A stretch of DNA of 24,143 nt from an uncultured Eubacteriales bacterium (GCA_900313125.1 OMPZ01000124.1:1-24143), one strand, 5' to 3'. Shown: positions 14,105 through 22,519, numbered from the stretch's first letter. The notes: a model not told the origin generated them from the sequence alone. Made by a program: numbers and translations.

Positions 14105-14794
14105 ATGTTAGAGACAATAATTTCTTTTTTGAGCAATTTCGCACTCGTCGCGCTTCTGCACGTCGTGGGGGCAGGCTCGTTCCCTAAGCCTCTCTCTCCG
14201 AAGGAGGAGAAGCGTCAGCTTGAGCTGATGAGTGCCGGCAGCAGAGAAGCGAGAAATACGCTGATCGAGCATAATCTGCGACTCGTTGCCCACATCGTGA
14301 AAAAATACAGCAACATTCCCTGCGACAGCGACGACCTTGTTTCCATCGGAACGATAGGTCTCATCAAGGCGATCGACAGCTTTGACAACTCGAAGAACAC
14401 GAAGCTGTCAAGCTATGCGTCGCGCTGTATCGAAAACGAGATACTTATGTATTTCCGCAGCCGCAGGAAAAACGCGCTTGACATCTCTCTCGACGACACG
14501 ATAGATACCGACAAGGACGGCAACGCCCTGACGCTTATAGACATTCTCGCCGACGAGGTCGATATCCCCGAGCAGACTGCGATAAAGATCAACTCGGAGA
14601 AGGCGGCGCAATATCTGCAAGACCTGCCCGATCGCGAGCGCGAGATAATAGTGATGCGCTTCGGTCTCGACGGCAGCGACGCGCTCACTCAAAAGCAGAT
14701 AGCGTCTATGCTCGGGATATCGCGCTCGTACGTCTCGCGGATAGAAAAGCGCGCCGTAGAAATGCTCGCGGAAATGTTTGGCGAAACAAGGTAA
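14105..14794 (+). CDS. sigK: Sporulation sigma factor K precursor (pro-sigma-K)
   Basis: The 229-residue protein is the late mother-cell RNA polymerase sigma factor. Residues 1-24 (MLETIISFLSNFALVALLHV and on) form the hydrophobic pro-sequence that tethers the inactive form to the membrane until SpoIVFB-type cleavage, expected near residue 20. Then come region 2 (NTLIEHNLRLVAHIVKKY and SIGTIGLIKAIDSF), region 3 and region 4.2 with the helix-turn-helix GISRSYVSRIEKRAVEML. The gene is uninterrupted, so no skin-type element splits it here. The start ATG has GGTGAT (14094-14099) 5 bases upstream, inside a hairpin. It follows prfC by 86 bases. No convincing sigma-E promoter was found. Confidence 0.95.
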   Translation: MLETIISFLSNFALVALLHVVGAGSFPKPLSPKEEKRQLELMSAGSREARNTLIEHNLRLVAHIVKKYSNIPCDSDDLVSIGTIGLIKAIDSFDNSKNTKLSSYASRCIENEILMYFRSRRKNALDISLDDTIDTDKDGNALTLIDILADEVDIPEQTAIKINSEKAAQYLQDLPDREREIIVMRFGLDGSDALTQKQIASMLGISRSYVSRIEKRAVEMLAEMFGETR

Positions 14795-14845
14795 AGCTGC
14801 GATAAAAGATTAAAGAAATGTAATTTTTATGATATTTAGTGTCTA

Positions 14846-14874
14846 TTGCTTTATCAGGCAGTATGTGGTAAAAT
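14846..14874 (+). promoter_or_regulatory. Promoter of the nusB-recN operon
   Basis: TTGCTT (14846-14851), a 17-base spacer and TAAAAT (14869-14874) form a good sigma-A match. The predicted leader before nusB is about 270 bases. Confidence 0.65.
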
Positions 14875-14880
14875 GATAAG

Positions 14881-15154
14881 AAGAGTTGTCGGCATCTGCC
14901 GATAATACAAAATAAGCCACCGTGAACAGGGGCAATGTTATCAGCTTAAAGATCATTAGATATCTGATCTGAACTGAAAACAGAAGAATGAATATTGAAG
15001 GCTCGGCGACCTCTCAGTCGCTTCGCTCCCGATCATACATACAGTATCTTGAGATCATAATAATAAAACAGCGCAGCGATCTTCCGATATTATTCATTCT
15101 TCAGTCTTAAGTTTTCAGCCTTAAATTGATGACATTGGGAACAGGGGTACTTTT
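14881..15154 (+). other. Long structured leader of the nusB operon
   Basis: The gene-free leader holds hairpin TCGGCA/TGCCGA with a 2-base loop (14889-14902), AGATCA/TGATCT (14950-14970) and the large inverted-repeat element at 14974-15118. The motif GAACAGGGG occurs at about 14923 and again at the nusB ribosome binding site (about 15140). I see no T-box or known riboswitch signature. Confidence 0.45.
14974..15118. repeat. MITE-like inverted-repeat element in the nusB leader
   Basis: The ends are CTGAAAAC (14974-14981) and GTTTTCAG (15111-15118). Inside them GAAGAATGAATA (14983-14994) pairs with TATTCATTCTTC (15091-15102), both perfectly. A small inner hairpin GCGAC/GTCGC lies at 15006-15021. 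It encodes no protein. Its 145-base length and terminal inverted repeats suggest a miniature mobile or dispersed repeat. I could not see a clear target-site duplication or a second copy in this window. Confidence 0.5.
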
Positions 15155-15622
15155 ATGAGCAGCAATAACGTTAAAGGCCACTCTAAGGAGGAGCGCGACG
15201 CTTTCATCGCAAAAATGCGCGATGCCCGCGAGCAGTGCTTTGCTATACTTTTTGAAATGACATTTACCGACGACAGCTATCAGGATATCCTCGATACGGC
15301 AGTTGAATCGCGCCTTATCGTTGCGGATGAGTTTACGGTAAAGATACTAGAATATTTCACGAACAACCGCGAGTCGGTCGACGATACGATAAAGTCGAAC
15401 CTCAAGGGCTGGACTTTCGAGCGGCTTGCGCGCGTTCCGCTCAGCATACTTCGCCTTGCGCTTTGCGAGCTTGCCTGCTGCAAAACGCCCGACAGCGTTG
15501 TGATAAACGAAGCGGTAGAGCTTACGAAAAAGTACGGCGCGGAGAAAGAGCCTGCGTTCGTAAACGCGGTCCTCGGCGCGGCGGTACGCAAAAAGAAGGA
15601 AAAAACAAACGATGAGCAGTAA
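15155..15622 (+). CDS. nusB: Transcription antitermination factor NusB
   Basis: The 155-residue all-helical RNA-binding protein works with NusE (S10) at boxA in rRNA antitermination. The diagnostic C-terminal part is present: LARVPLSILRLALCEL, VVINEAVELTKKYG and AFVNAVLGA. The N-terminus has the expected AREQCFAILFEMTF after about 22 polar residues, slightly longer than usual. The ribosome binding site is AGGGG (15143-15147). It is the first gene of the large operon and overlaps the next gene by 11 bases. Confidence 0.92.
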   Translation: MSSNNVKGHSKEERDAFIAKMRDAREQCFAILFEMTFTDDSYQDILDTAVESRLIVADEFTVKILEYFTNNRESVDDTIKSNLKGWTFERLARVPLSILRLALCELACCKTPDSVVINEAVELTKKYGAEKEPAFVNAVLGAAVRKKKEKTNDEQ

Positions 15623-16568
15623 GTGGGTACTCGGCATCGACACGAGCAACTACACGACCTCGGCGGCTCTTTTAGAGCTTGAGACCGGCAGAGTCGTCCA
15701 CAAAAGGAAGCTGCTGCCGGTAGCGCAGGGCGGCAGAGGGCTAAGACAGAGCGACGCCGCTTTTCACCACACCGCGCAGCTTTACCGCGTGATAGGCGAG
15801 ATGTACGGCGAGCTCGGCTTTACGCCCGAGATAGCCGCGGTAGGAGTGTCGGCAAGACCGCGCGACGCCGAAGGCTCGTATATGCCGTGCTTTACGGTCG
15901 GCGTCAATACGGCGTATTCCATAGCGTCCGTGCTTGGCGTTCCCGTTTATGAGTTTTCTCACCAGGCGGGTCACATCGCGGCGGCAGTTTACTCGTCGGG
16001 TCACAGCGAGCTTTACGAAAAGCCGTTTGCCGCTTTTCACGTTTCGGGCGGCACGACCGAAGCTGTTCTCGTCACGCCCGATGACGAGCATATTTTCAAA
16101 GCCGAGATCGTCGGGAAAACGCTCGACCTTCACGCGGGTCAGGCGGTAGACCGTGTCGGCGTAAAACTGGGTCTGTCCTTCCCGTGCGGCGCGCAGCTTG
16201 AAAAGCTCGCGCTTTCGTGCGATAAAAAAGTAAACGTCAGGGTCTGCGTAAAGGGCAGCGACTGCTGCCTTTCGGGTATCGAGAATATATGCTCGAAAAT
16301 GGCGGAAAATAATATTGACCGCTCCGAGATCGCGCTGACCTGCCTGATGTTTATAGAAAAAACTCTCGAAAAAATGTGTGAGAACATTTTAGATAAATAC
16401 GGCAGCCTGCCGGTAATATTTGCAGGCGGCGTTATGTCCGACAGCATCATCAGAGACGCGCTCAAAGCGCGCTTTGACTGTCTGTTCGCGTCCGCCGAGC
16501 TTTCGAGCGACAACGCCTGCGGAACGGCTGTACTCACGGCTCGCAAACTAAAGGAGTTGACAAAATGA
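15612..16568 (+). CDS. Divergent TsaD/Kae1-like protein (peptidase M22 family)
   Basis: The 318-residue protein has the ASKHA fold of TsaD, the enzyme for threonylcarbamoyl-adenosine in tRNA. Metal ligands match: His117 and His121 in SHQAGH and Asp300 in SSDNACG. Also present are GIDTSNYTTSAAL, VSGGTTEAVLV (TsaD has SGGHTxL) and AGGVMSDSIIRDAL. The segment VSARPRDAEGSYMPCF replaces TsaD's Gly-rich loop. It is somewhat shorter than TsaD (about 335-340). A clade of such paralogs is known to me only as unassigned M22 proteins, so the substrate is unknown and a true tsaD is expected elsewhere. It sits where folD lies in B. subtilis, between nusB and xseA. Its ribosome binding site is within nusB. 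Confidence 0.8.
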   Translation: MSSKWVLGIDTSNYTTSAALLELETGRVVHKRKLLPVAQGGRGLRQSDAAFHHTAQLYRVIGEMYGELGFTPEIAAVGVSARPRDAEGSYMPCFTVGVNTAYSIASVLGVPVYEFSHQAGHIAAAVYSSGHSELYEKPFAAFHVSGGTTEAVLVTPDDEHIFKAEIVGKTLDLHAGQAVDRVGVKLGLSFPCGAQLEKLALSCDKKVNVRVCVKGSDCCLSGIENICSKMAENNIDRSEIALTCLMFIEKTLEKMCENILDKYGSLPVIFAGGVMSDSIIRDALKARFDCLFASAELSSDNACGTAVLTARKLKELTK

Positions 16569-17776
16569 CGGCAAATGTCCTGACCGTTTCTCAGGTCAAC
16601 AGCTACGTCAAGCAGATACTTGACGGCGATAAAAACATTAAAAATATTTTCGTAAGCGGAGAGATATCAAACTTCAAGGGGCACTACTCCTCGGGGCATT
16701 GGTATTTTTCTCTGAAGGACAGTAAAAGCACCATCAGCGCGGTAATGTTTGCCGGCAATGCGTCAAGAGTCCGCTTCAAGCCCGAGGACGGAATGAAGGT
16801 CATCGTTTCCGGCAGAGTGTCTCTCTACGAGGTCACGGGGCAGTATCAGTTTTACATCGAAAGTATGCAGCCCGACGGCAAGGGCGCGATCGCGCTCGCG
16901 TATGAGCAGCTCAAAAACAAGCTCGAAGCAAAGGGCGTTTTCGACGTAAGCCACAAAAGACCGATCCCGCTCATGCCGCGAAGGATAGGCGTTATAACCT
17001 CGGCTACGGGTGCCGTTATCGAGGACATCAAAAAGGTAGTCTCGCGCCGCTGTCCTTTAACGGAGATCTACCTTTATCCCTCCGCCGTTCAGGGCGAAGG
17101 CGCAGCCGAGCAGCTTACGAACGGAGTAAAGTATTTCAACAGACAGAAAAACGTTGACGTTATCATCATAGGCAGGGGCGGCGGCTCGTTCGAGGATCTC
17201 TACTGCTTCAACAACGAAATGCTGATCTGGGCTATCTACGATTCCGTCATACCGATAATCTCGGCGGTGGGTCATCAGACCGACGTTACCCTCTGCGATT
17301 TCGCGGCGGACAAGCGCGCGGCAACGCCCACGGAAGCGGCTGAATTTGCCGTGCCTGACAAAGCGGAGCTTGAAAAGGGCATCGACATACTGTTTGATTA
17401 TATGAAGTCAAAGGTAAGCGACATTATTTCCGTGTCGTATCAGGATATAGACAGGCTAAACGACTCTATCTCCTCGCTCCACCCGGAAAAATATATCGAA
17501 AACGAGCTGTTATCGGTAAAGCTCGCGGCGTCGCGGATAGATTCCGCCGCCGAAAATATGCTCGCCATAGAACAGGCGCGTATAGACGCACTTGCGAACA
17601 ATCTCAACGCGCTCAGCCCCGTGCGGCTTTTGCAGAAGGGCTATTCCGTTACGACGAAAAAGAAGAAATGTATAACCTCAGTCGATTCGCTAAAGGCGGG
17701 GGACAAGATAGATGTGCGCTTTGCAGACGGCAGCGCGGAATGTATCGTTAATAAAACAAACAAGCTTGGAGGCTAA
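16565..17776 (+). CDS. xseA: Exodeoxyribonuclease VII large subunit
   Basis: The 403-residue subunit forms, with XseB, a nuclease that degrades single-stranded DNA from both ends. An N-terminal OB-fold domain (residues about 1-105, NIFVSGEISNFKGHYSSGHW) is followed by the catalytic domain with GVITSATGAVIEDI, GRGGGSFEDL (203-212) and SAVGHQTD (233-240). A coiled-coil XseB-binding region and a closing barrel segment (SPVRLLQKGYSVTTK) complete it. The length is slightly short compared with E. coli XseA, through a shorter coiled coil. AAAGGAG precedes the start, which overlaps the stop of the previous gene (ATGA). Confidence 0.95.
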   Translation: MTANVLTVSQVNSYVKQILDGDKNIKNIFVSGEISNFKGHYSSGHWYFSLKDSKSTISAVMFAGNASRVRFKPEDGMKVIVSGRVSLYEVTGQYQFYIESMQPDGKGAIALAYEQLKNKLEAKGVFDVSHKRPIPLMPRRIGVITSATGAVIEDIKKVVSRRCPLTEIYLYPSAVQGEGAAEQLTNGVKYFNRQKNVDVIIIGRGGGSFEDLYCFNNEMLIWAIYDSVIPIISAVGHQTDVTLCDFAADKRAATPTEAAEFAVPDKAELEKGIDILFDYMKSKVSDIISVSYQDIDRLNDSISSLHPEKYIENELLSVKLAASRIDSAAENMLAIEQARIDALANNLNALSPVRLLQKGYSVTTKKKKCITSVDSLKAGDKIDVRFADGSAECIVNKTNKLGG

Positions 17777-17781
17777 AGGCA

Positions 17782-18003
17782 ATGAGCAGCAACAAAACGG
17801 AATTTGAAACATATACCGAAGCGAAGCTCCGTCTTGAAGAGATCGCAAAGGCGCTCGAAGAGAAGAGCATAACGCTCGAAAGATCAATGGAGCTTTACGA
17901 AGAGGGCGCAAAGCTCGTCAAGCTCTGCTACGAAAAGCTTGACAGCGCAAAGCTGAGATTCACTCAGATCAACGATGAGCGGCAGGTGGCGTCGGATGAA
18001 TAA
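17782..18003 (+). CDS. xseB: Exodeoxyribonuclease VII small subunit
   Basis: The 73-residue protein forms the helical hairpin that binds the XseA coiled coil. The signature YTEAKLRLEEIAKALEEKSI followed by TLERSMELYEEGAKLVKLC is typical of the family. GGAGG (17767-17771) precedes the ATG, 5 bases after xseA. Its end overlaps the ispA start. Confidence 0.93.
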   Translation: MSSNKTEFETYTEAKLRLEEIAKALEEKSITLERSMELYEEGAKLVKLCYEKLDSAKLRFTQINDERQVASDE

Positions 18004-18868
18004 CAAGTACCTTCCGCTTATCGAGGAAAGCCTGAAAACCTTTCTCCCCGATGAGAACTGCCGCGAAAGCAGCGTTATACGTTCGATGAGCTACAGTCTG
18101 CTCGCGGAAGGTAAAAGACTTCGCCCGACACTTACGCTTGCGTTTTGCGAAATGCTCGGCGGCAGCGTTTCGGCGGCAATGCCGTATGCCTGCGCCGTTG
18201 AGATGATACACGCGTATTCGCTCATACACGACGACCTCCCCTGCATGGACGACGACGACCTTCGCAGAGGGCGCCCATCGAATCATATCGTTTTCGGAGA
18301 GGACATCGCCCTGCTTGCGGGCGACGCCCTTCAGTCGCTTGCGTTTGACGTTATGCTGTCAGAAAGTGCGCTTACGGAAAACGGCGCAAACGGCGCGAAG
18401 GCGGCAGGGATACTTGCCCGCGCCTGCGGCGCTGTCGGCATGGTGGGCGGTCAGGTGATAGATCTCGAAACGGAGGGCAAGGACCCCGACCTCGACACCA
18501 TCACCGAGATGTACGCAAAGAAAACGGGCGCGCTTATCAAGGCTGCGTGCCTTATGGGAGCCGTGCTTGCAGGCGCGGACGAGACTGCGCTCGCAGCCGC
18601 CGAGACGTATGCCGAAAAGATCGGTCTTGCGTTCCAGATCGTCGATGATATCCTCGACATAGAATCCGATACGGCGACGCTCGGCAAGCCCGTCGGCAGC
18701 GACGAAGAAAACGAAAAGGTCAATTACGTTACAAAGGTCGGCGCAGACGCCGGCAGAGAGCTTGTTTCCAAGCTGACAGACGAGGCTCTGAGCGCGCTCG
18801 ACGCCGTTTCGGCAGATACCGCATTTTTAAAGGAGCTCGCGGTCGGTCTTTCGCACCGCGTGAAGTAA
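17996..18868 (+). CDS. ispA: Polyprenyl (farnesyl/geranyl) diphosphate synthase
   Basis: The 290-residue enzyme condenses IPP with allylic diphosphates to build C10-C20 isoprenoid chains. The first Asp-rich motif is HDDLPCMDDDDLRRG (78-92), the second is DDILD (217-221), and the lysine/arginine loop GKRLRP (39-44) is present. Length and context favour farnesyl diphosphate synthase. The ATG at 17996 overlaps the xseB stop and has AGGTGG (17984-17989) 6 bases upstream; an in-frame ATG at 17975 lies deeper in xseB and is less likely. It is coupled to xseB and followed by dxs of the same pathway. Confidence 0.94.
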   Translation: MNNKYLPLIEESLKTFLPDENCRESSVIRSMSYSLLAEGKRLRPTLTLAFCEMLGGSVSAAMPYACAVEMIHAYSLIHDDLPCMDDDDLRRGRPSNHIVFGEDIALLAGDALQSLAFDVMLSESALTENGANGAKAAGILARACGAVGMVGGQVIDLETEGKDPDLDTITEMYAKKTGALIKAACLMGAVLAGADETALAAAETYAEKIGLAFQIVDDILDIESDTATLGKPVGSDEENEKVNYVTKVGADAGRELVSKLTDEALSALDAVSADTAFLKELAVGLSHRVK

Positions 18869-18920
18869 ACGGGCGCAAAGCGCCGATCATTCTCAGGAAA
18901 TTCGGAAGGAATGAAAACTT

Positions 18921-20777
18921 TTGGAGAATAGCCGGTATAAATATCTTGACAAAATAGATTCGCCTGCCGATCTGAAAAAGCTTTCGATAGACGAGCTTTA
19001 TATACTGTGCGATGAGATACGCGATATGCTGATAAAGACCGTGTCGCAAAACGGCGGTCATCTTTCGCCGAACCTCGGAACGGTCGAGCTGACCGTCGCC
19101 ATGCACTACGTCTACGATCTCCCGAAGGACTCGATCGTCTGGGACGTAGGACATCAGGCGTATACGCACAAGATACTCACGGGCAGGCGCGACCGTATGT
19201 CTACGATACGTCAGAAGGGCGGTCTGTCCGGCTTTCCTAAGCGTTCGGAGAGCAAGTACGACGCCTTCAACGTCGGTCACAGCAGCACGTCTATATCTGC
19301 TGCATACGGCATTGCGCGCGCAAAGGCGCTCAAGGGCGATAATTCCCGTACCGTCGCTGTGATCGGCGACGGTGCTTTAACGGGCGGACTTGCCTACGAG
19401 GGTCTTAACAACGCGGGACGTTCGCCGAAAAATTTCACGATAATTCTCAACGACAATAAAATGTCGATCTCAAAAAACGTCGGGTCAATGGCAAAGTACC
19501 TCACACACATCAGGATAACGCCCGGCTATATAAAGGTAAAGAAGGCTGTGGAGAAGGTGCTTCTCCACACTCCCCTGATAGGCAATCCGATACGCAGTCT
19601 GCTTTTGAACTCTAAATCAAAGCTGAGGATCTCAGTTTACAGAAACACTATATTTGAAGATCTCGGCTTTGTGTATTACGGTCCTGTAGACGGTCACGAT
19701 ATCAGAAAGCTTATCCACGCCTTGAACGCGTCTAAAAACGTGACTCAGGGCGTTCTTATCCATGTCATTACAAAAAAGGGCAAGGGCTACAGCTTTGCCG
19801 AAAACGACCCGAAGTCATACCACGGCGTCGGCAAATTCGACATCGACACGGGCGAGCCGCTCTCCTCGCGAAAGGGCTACTCGGCGCGCTTCGGTGAGAT
19901 AATGTGCGATTTCGCCGGAAAGGACGAAAAGCTGTGCGCCATAACGGCTGCCATGCAGTCGGGTACGGGACTCAGCGGCTTTGCGAGAAAGTATCGCGAG
20001 CGTTTCTTCGACGTAGGCATCGCCGAAGAGCACGCCGTGACGTTTGCTTCGGGAATGGCGGCGCAGGGCATGATACCCGTGTTCGCCGTATATTCCTCGT
20101 TTTTGCAGAGAAGCTACGACCAGCTTATCCACGACGCGGCGGCGCAGGATCTCCACATCGTTCTCGGAGTTGACCGCGCAGGCATCGTCGGCGACGACGG
20201 CGAAACGCATCAGGGCGTTTTCGATGTTGCCATGCTCAACTCGATACCGAACGCTACGGTCTATTCGCCGTGCTATTTTGACGAGCTGAAAGCAGATCTC
20301 GACAGGGCTATCTACCACGATACGGGCATTGCCGCTGTCAGATACCCACGCGGCGGCGAGCCGTTCAGACCGCTCGACTACAGAAGCGGCGGAGTCTGTA
20401 CCGTTTACGGCAGCGGAAAGGCGGCTGTCCTCGTGACGTACGGCAGGCTGTTCGCCAATGCCGTCCAGGCGGCTCAGGTGCTCCGCGACAAGGGCACCGA
20501 TATCACGATCGTCAAGCTTGAGCTTATTCGTCCGATACCCGAGGAAGCCGTTGAGACGGCAGCGTCGTTTGACCGCGTATATTTCTTTGAAGAGGGCATC
20601 GAGCAGGGCGGCATAGGAGAGACGTTCTTCATGCGCCTTCGCGATCACGGCTTCAAGGGCAGCTTTGAGCTTACGGGAATAAAGGATAGATTCGTTCCCC
20701 AGTCAACCGTTGACGAAGCGTTTGCAGACCTCGGTCTCGACTGCGCCGGAATGGTCGGCAAGCTTACATGGAACTAA
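18921..20777 (+). CDS. dxs: 1-deoxy-D-xylulose-5-phosphate synthase
   Basis: The 618-residue thiamine-diphosphate enzyme joins pyruvate and glyceraldehyde 3-phosphate, the first step of the MEP isoprenoid route. Motifs are GHLSPNLGTVELTVA, the ThDP/Mg loop GDGALTGG (149-156) with NDNKMSIS (177-184), GPVDGHD (252-258) and the catalytic-glutamate segment GIAEEHA (364-370). The transketolase C-terminal domain is complete. The start is probably the TTG at 18921, with AAGGA (18906-18910) upstream; it leads straight into RYKYLDKIDSPADLKKLS. An out-of-frame ATG at 18911 opens a 6-codon reading frame overlapping this start. Confidence 0.95.
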   Translation: MENSRYKYLDKIDSPADLKKLSIDELYILCDEIRDMLIKTVSQNGGHLSPNLGTVELTVAMHYVYDLPKDSIVWDVGHQAYTHKILTGRRDRMSTIRQKGGLSGFPKRSESKYDAFNVGHSSTSISAAYGIARAKALKGDNSRTVAVIGDGALTGGLAYEGLNNAGRSPKNFTIILNDNKMSISKNVGSMAKYLTHIRITPGYIKVKKAVEKVLLHTPLIGNPIRSLLLNSKSKLRISVYRNTIFEDLGFVYYGPVDGHDIRKLIHALNASKNVTQGVLIHVITKKGKGYSFAENDPKSYHGVGKFDIDTGEPLSSRKGYSARFGEIMCDFAGKDEKLCAITAAMQSGTGLSGFARKYRERFFDVGIAEEHAVTFASGMAAQGMIPVFAVYSSFLQRSYDQLIHDAAAQDLHIVLGVDRAGIVGDDGETHQGVFDVAMLNSIPNATVYSPCYFDELKADLDRAIYHDTGIAAVRYPRGGEPFRPLDYRSGGVCTVYGSGKAAVLVTYGRLFANAVQAAQVLRDKGTDITIVKLELIRPIPEEAVETAASFDRVYFFEEGIEQGGIGETFFMRLRDHGFKGSFELTGIKDRFVPQSTVDEAFADLGLDCAGMVGKLTWN

Positions 20778-20814
20778 ACAATAATTTTTTACGATAAAAT
20801 ACAGAGGTGATCTT

Positions 20815-21633
20815 TTGCCTGCAAAAAAAAGATTGGACGTGCTGCTTTTCGAGAAGGGCTTTGCCGAAAGCCGCGAAAAAGCGAAGGCTATCATCATGTC
20901 CGGCATAGTTTACGCAGATAATCAGAAGGCCGATAAGCCCGGCACGACCTACCCCGAGGACATAAAGCTCGAGGTGCGCGGCAGCACGCTGAAATATGTC
21001 AGCCGCGGCGGTCTCAAGCTTGAAAAAGCGTTAAGTGTTTTTCCTATTGATCTGAACGGCGCTGTCGCTATGGATATCGGCGCGTCGACGGGCGGTTTTA
21101 CCGACTGTATGCTCCAAAACGGCGCGAGAAAGGTCTTTTCTATCGACGTGGGCTACGGTCAGCTTGCGTGGAAGCTGCGTCAGGACGAGCGCGTAGTGAA
21201 TCTCGAGCGCACCAATTTCCGCTATGTAACGGACGAGCAGATCACGGAAACGGTCGATTTTTTCAGCGTGGACGTTTCGTTTATCTCGCTGAAAAAGATA
21301 CTCCCCGTTGCACGCGGCTTTATCCGCGACGGCGGTACTGCGGTCTGCCTTATCAAGCCGCAGTTTGAAGCAGGCAGAGAAAACGTCGGTAAAAACGGCG
21401 TTGTCCGCGACCCTAAGATCCACGAGAACGTTATAAGAGATATCATCGAATTTGCCGCCGCAAACGGGTATTCCGTTCTCGGTCTTGACTTTTCCCCGGT
21501 GAAGGGTCCGGAGGGCAACATCGAGTATCTTCTTTACATATGCAAAAGCGGCGAGACGTCGATCTGCGAAAAGGCGGATCCCGGCGAGGTAGTCAGACTG
21601 TCGCACGAAACGCTCGATACGGTGCAGAAGTAA
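20815..21633 (+). CDS. tlyA: TlyA-family rRNA (cytidine-2'-O)-methyltransferase
   Basis: The 272-residue protein has an N-terminal S4 RNA-binding domain (residues about 4-65, KRLDVLLFEKGFAESREKAK and YVSRGGLKLEKAL) and an FtsJ/RrmJ-like SAM methyltransferase domain. Its SAM loop is MDIGASTGGFTD (86-97), with VFSIDVGYGQL, FFSVDVSFISL and LIKPQFEAGRE. TlyA of mycobacteria methylates 16S and 23S rRNA; the Firmicutes form (YqxC) is less studied and often called hemolysin A. The TTG start at 20815 has AGAGGTGAT upstream. Gene order dxs-tlyA matches Bacillus. Confidence 0.93.
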   Translation: MPAKKRLDVLLFEKGFAESREKAKAIIMSGIVYADNQKADKPGTTYPEDIKLEVRGSTLKYVSRGGLKLEKALSVFPIDLNGAVAMDIGASTGGFTDCMLQNGARKVFSIDVGYGQLAWKLRQDERVVNLERTNFRYVTDEQITETVDFFSVDVSFISLKKILPVARGFIRDGGTAVCLIKPQFEAGRENVGKNGVVRDPKIHENVIRDIIEFAAANGYSVLGLDFSPVKGPEGNIEYLLYICKSGETSICEKADPGEVVRLSHETLDTVQK

Positions 21634-21660
21634 CGCACGAGAGACCGGAGGGTCATTCAG

Positions 21661-22518
21661 ATGAAATTGGCTATAATCCCGTACCCGGGGAAAAAGCTCG
21701 CGATCGAATATTCGCGCAGGATAATCAGGCATCTTTCGGAGCTTGACTGCACGTTCGCGATACCGAACGCGTTTCGCGATACGATAAAGTGCGAACGTTC
21801 GGAGTACTTCAACAATACTTTTGAAACTGTCGAGTCAGCCGATATAGCAATTTCGGTCGGCGGCGACGGCACGATAATACACACGGCGAAGGACGCGGCG
21901 CTTCTCGGTAAGCCCGTACTCGGCGTCAACTGCGGCAGAGTCGGCTTCGTAGCCGGGCTCGAGCCGACAGAGCTCGACCTTCTGCCAAAGCTTCTCACGG
22001 GCGACTACACCGTTGACGAGCGCATGATGCTCGAGGTGTCGGTCATACAAAACGGCGAAACGCACAAGGCGTTCGCCCTCAACGACGTAACTGTAACTCA
22101 CGGCGCGGTCTCCAGAATGATAGACCTTGACGTTTATTTAAACGGCGAATTTATAAACGAGTACCGTTCCGACGGCATTATACTTGCCACGCCGACAGGC
22201 TCGACGGCGTATTCGCTTTCGGCGGGCGGCCCCGTTATCGAGCCGCACATGAAATGTATCCTGCTCACGCCGATATGTCCGCATTCGCTTTTCTCGCGCT
22301 CCGTTCTGGTGTCGGACGACTCCGAGCTTTCCATCTACCGCGGGCGCGACAGCCGCGAAAATCCCTTCGTGACGGTCGATGGGCGGCGCTCCGAGCCGAT
22401 AGGCGAAAACGACAGCATCGTTGTGAAAAAAGCCGATATCAGCGCGAGATTCATACAACTCAACAGGAAGAATTTTTACAGGATACTGAACGAAAAGCTT
22501 ATTGAAAGGATGGGCTGA
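21661..22518 (+). CDS. nadK: NAD kinase
   Basis: The 285-residue cytoplasmic enzyme phosphorylates NAD to NADP. It shows the GGDG motif (67-70) in ISVGGDGTIIHTA, then GVNCGRVGFVAGL, ALNDVTVTHG and the conserved TPTGSTAYSLSAGGPV. Length is typical. The ribosome binding site CGGAGGG (21644-21650) precedes the ATG. It sits between tlyA and argR, as in many Clostridia; NADPH is used by the neighbouring MEP pathway and by ProC. Confidence 0.95.
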   Translation: MKLAIIPYPGKKLAIEYSRRIIRHLSELDCTFAIPNAFRDTIKCERSEYFNNTFETVESADIAISVGGDGTIIHTAKDAALLGKPVLGVNCGRVGFVAGLEPTELDLLPKLLTGDYTVDERMMLEVSVIQNGETHKAFALNDVTVTHGAVSRMIDLDVYLNGEFINEYRSDGIILATPTGSTAYSLSAGGPVIEPHMKCILLTPICPHSLFSRSVLVSDDSELSIYRGRDSRENPFVTVDGRRSEPIGENDSIVVKKADISARFIQLNRKNFYRILNEKLIERMG

Positions 22519-22519
22519 G

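Noticed and set aside
14105..14794. sigK interrupted by a skin-type element
   Set aside because: The reading frame is continuous from the pro-sequence to the C-terminal helix-turn-helix.
14881..15154. T-box or known riboswitch in the nusB leader
   Set aside because: The GAACAGGGG motifs looked suggestive, but there is no T-box consensus, specifier loop or antiterminator, and nusB is not an expected target.
19815..20648. 277-codon open frame on the minus strand
   Set aside because: It is a shadow of dxs, with no ribosome binding site.
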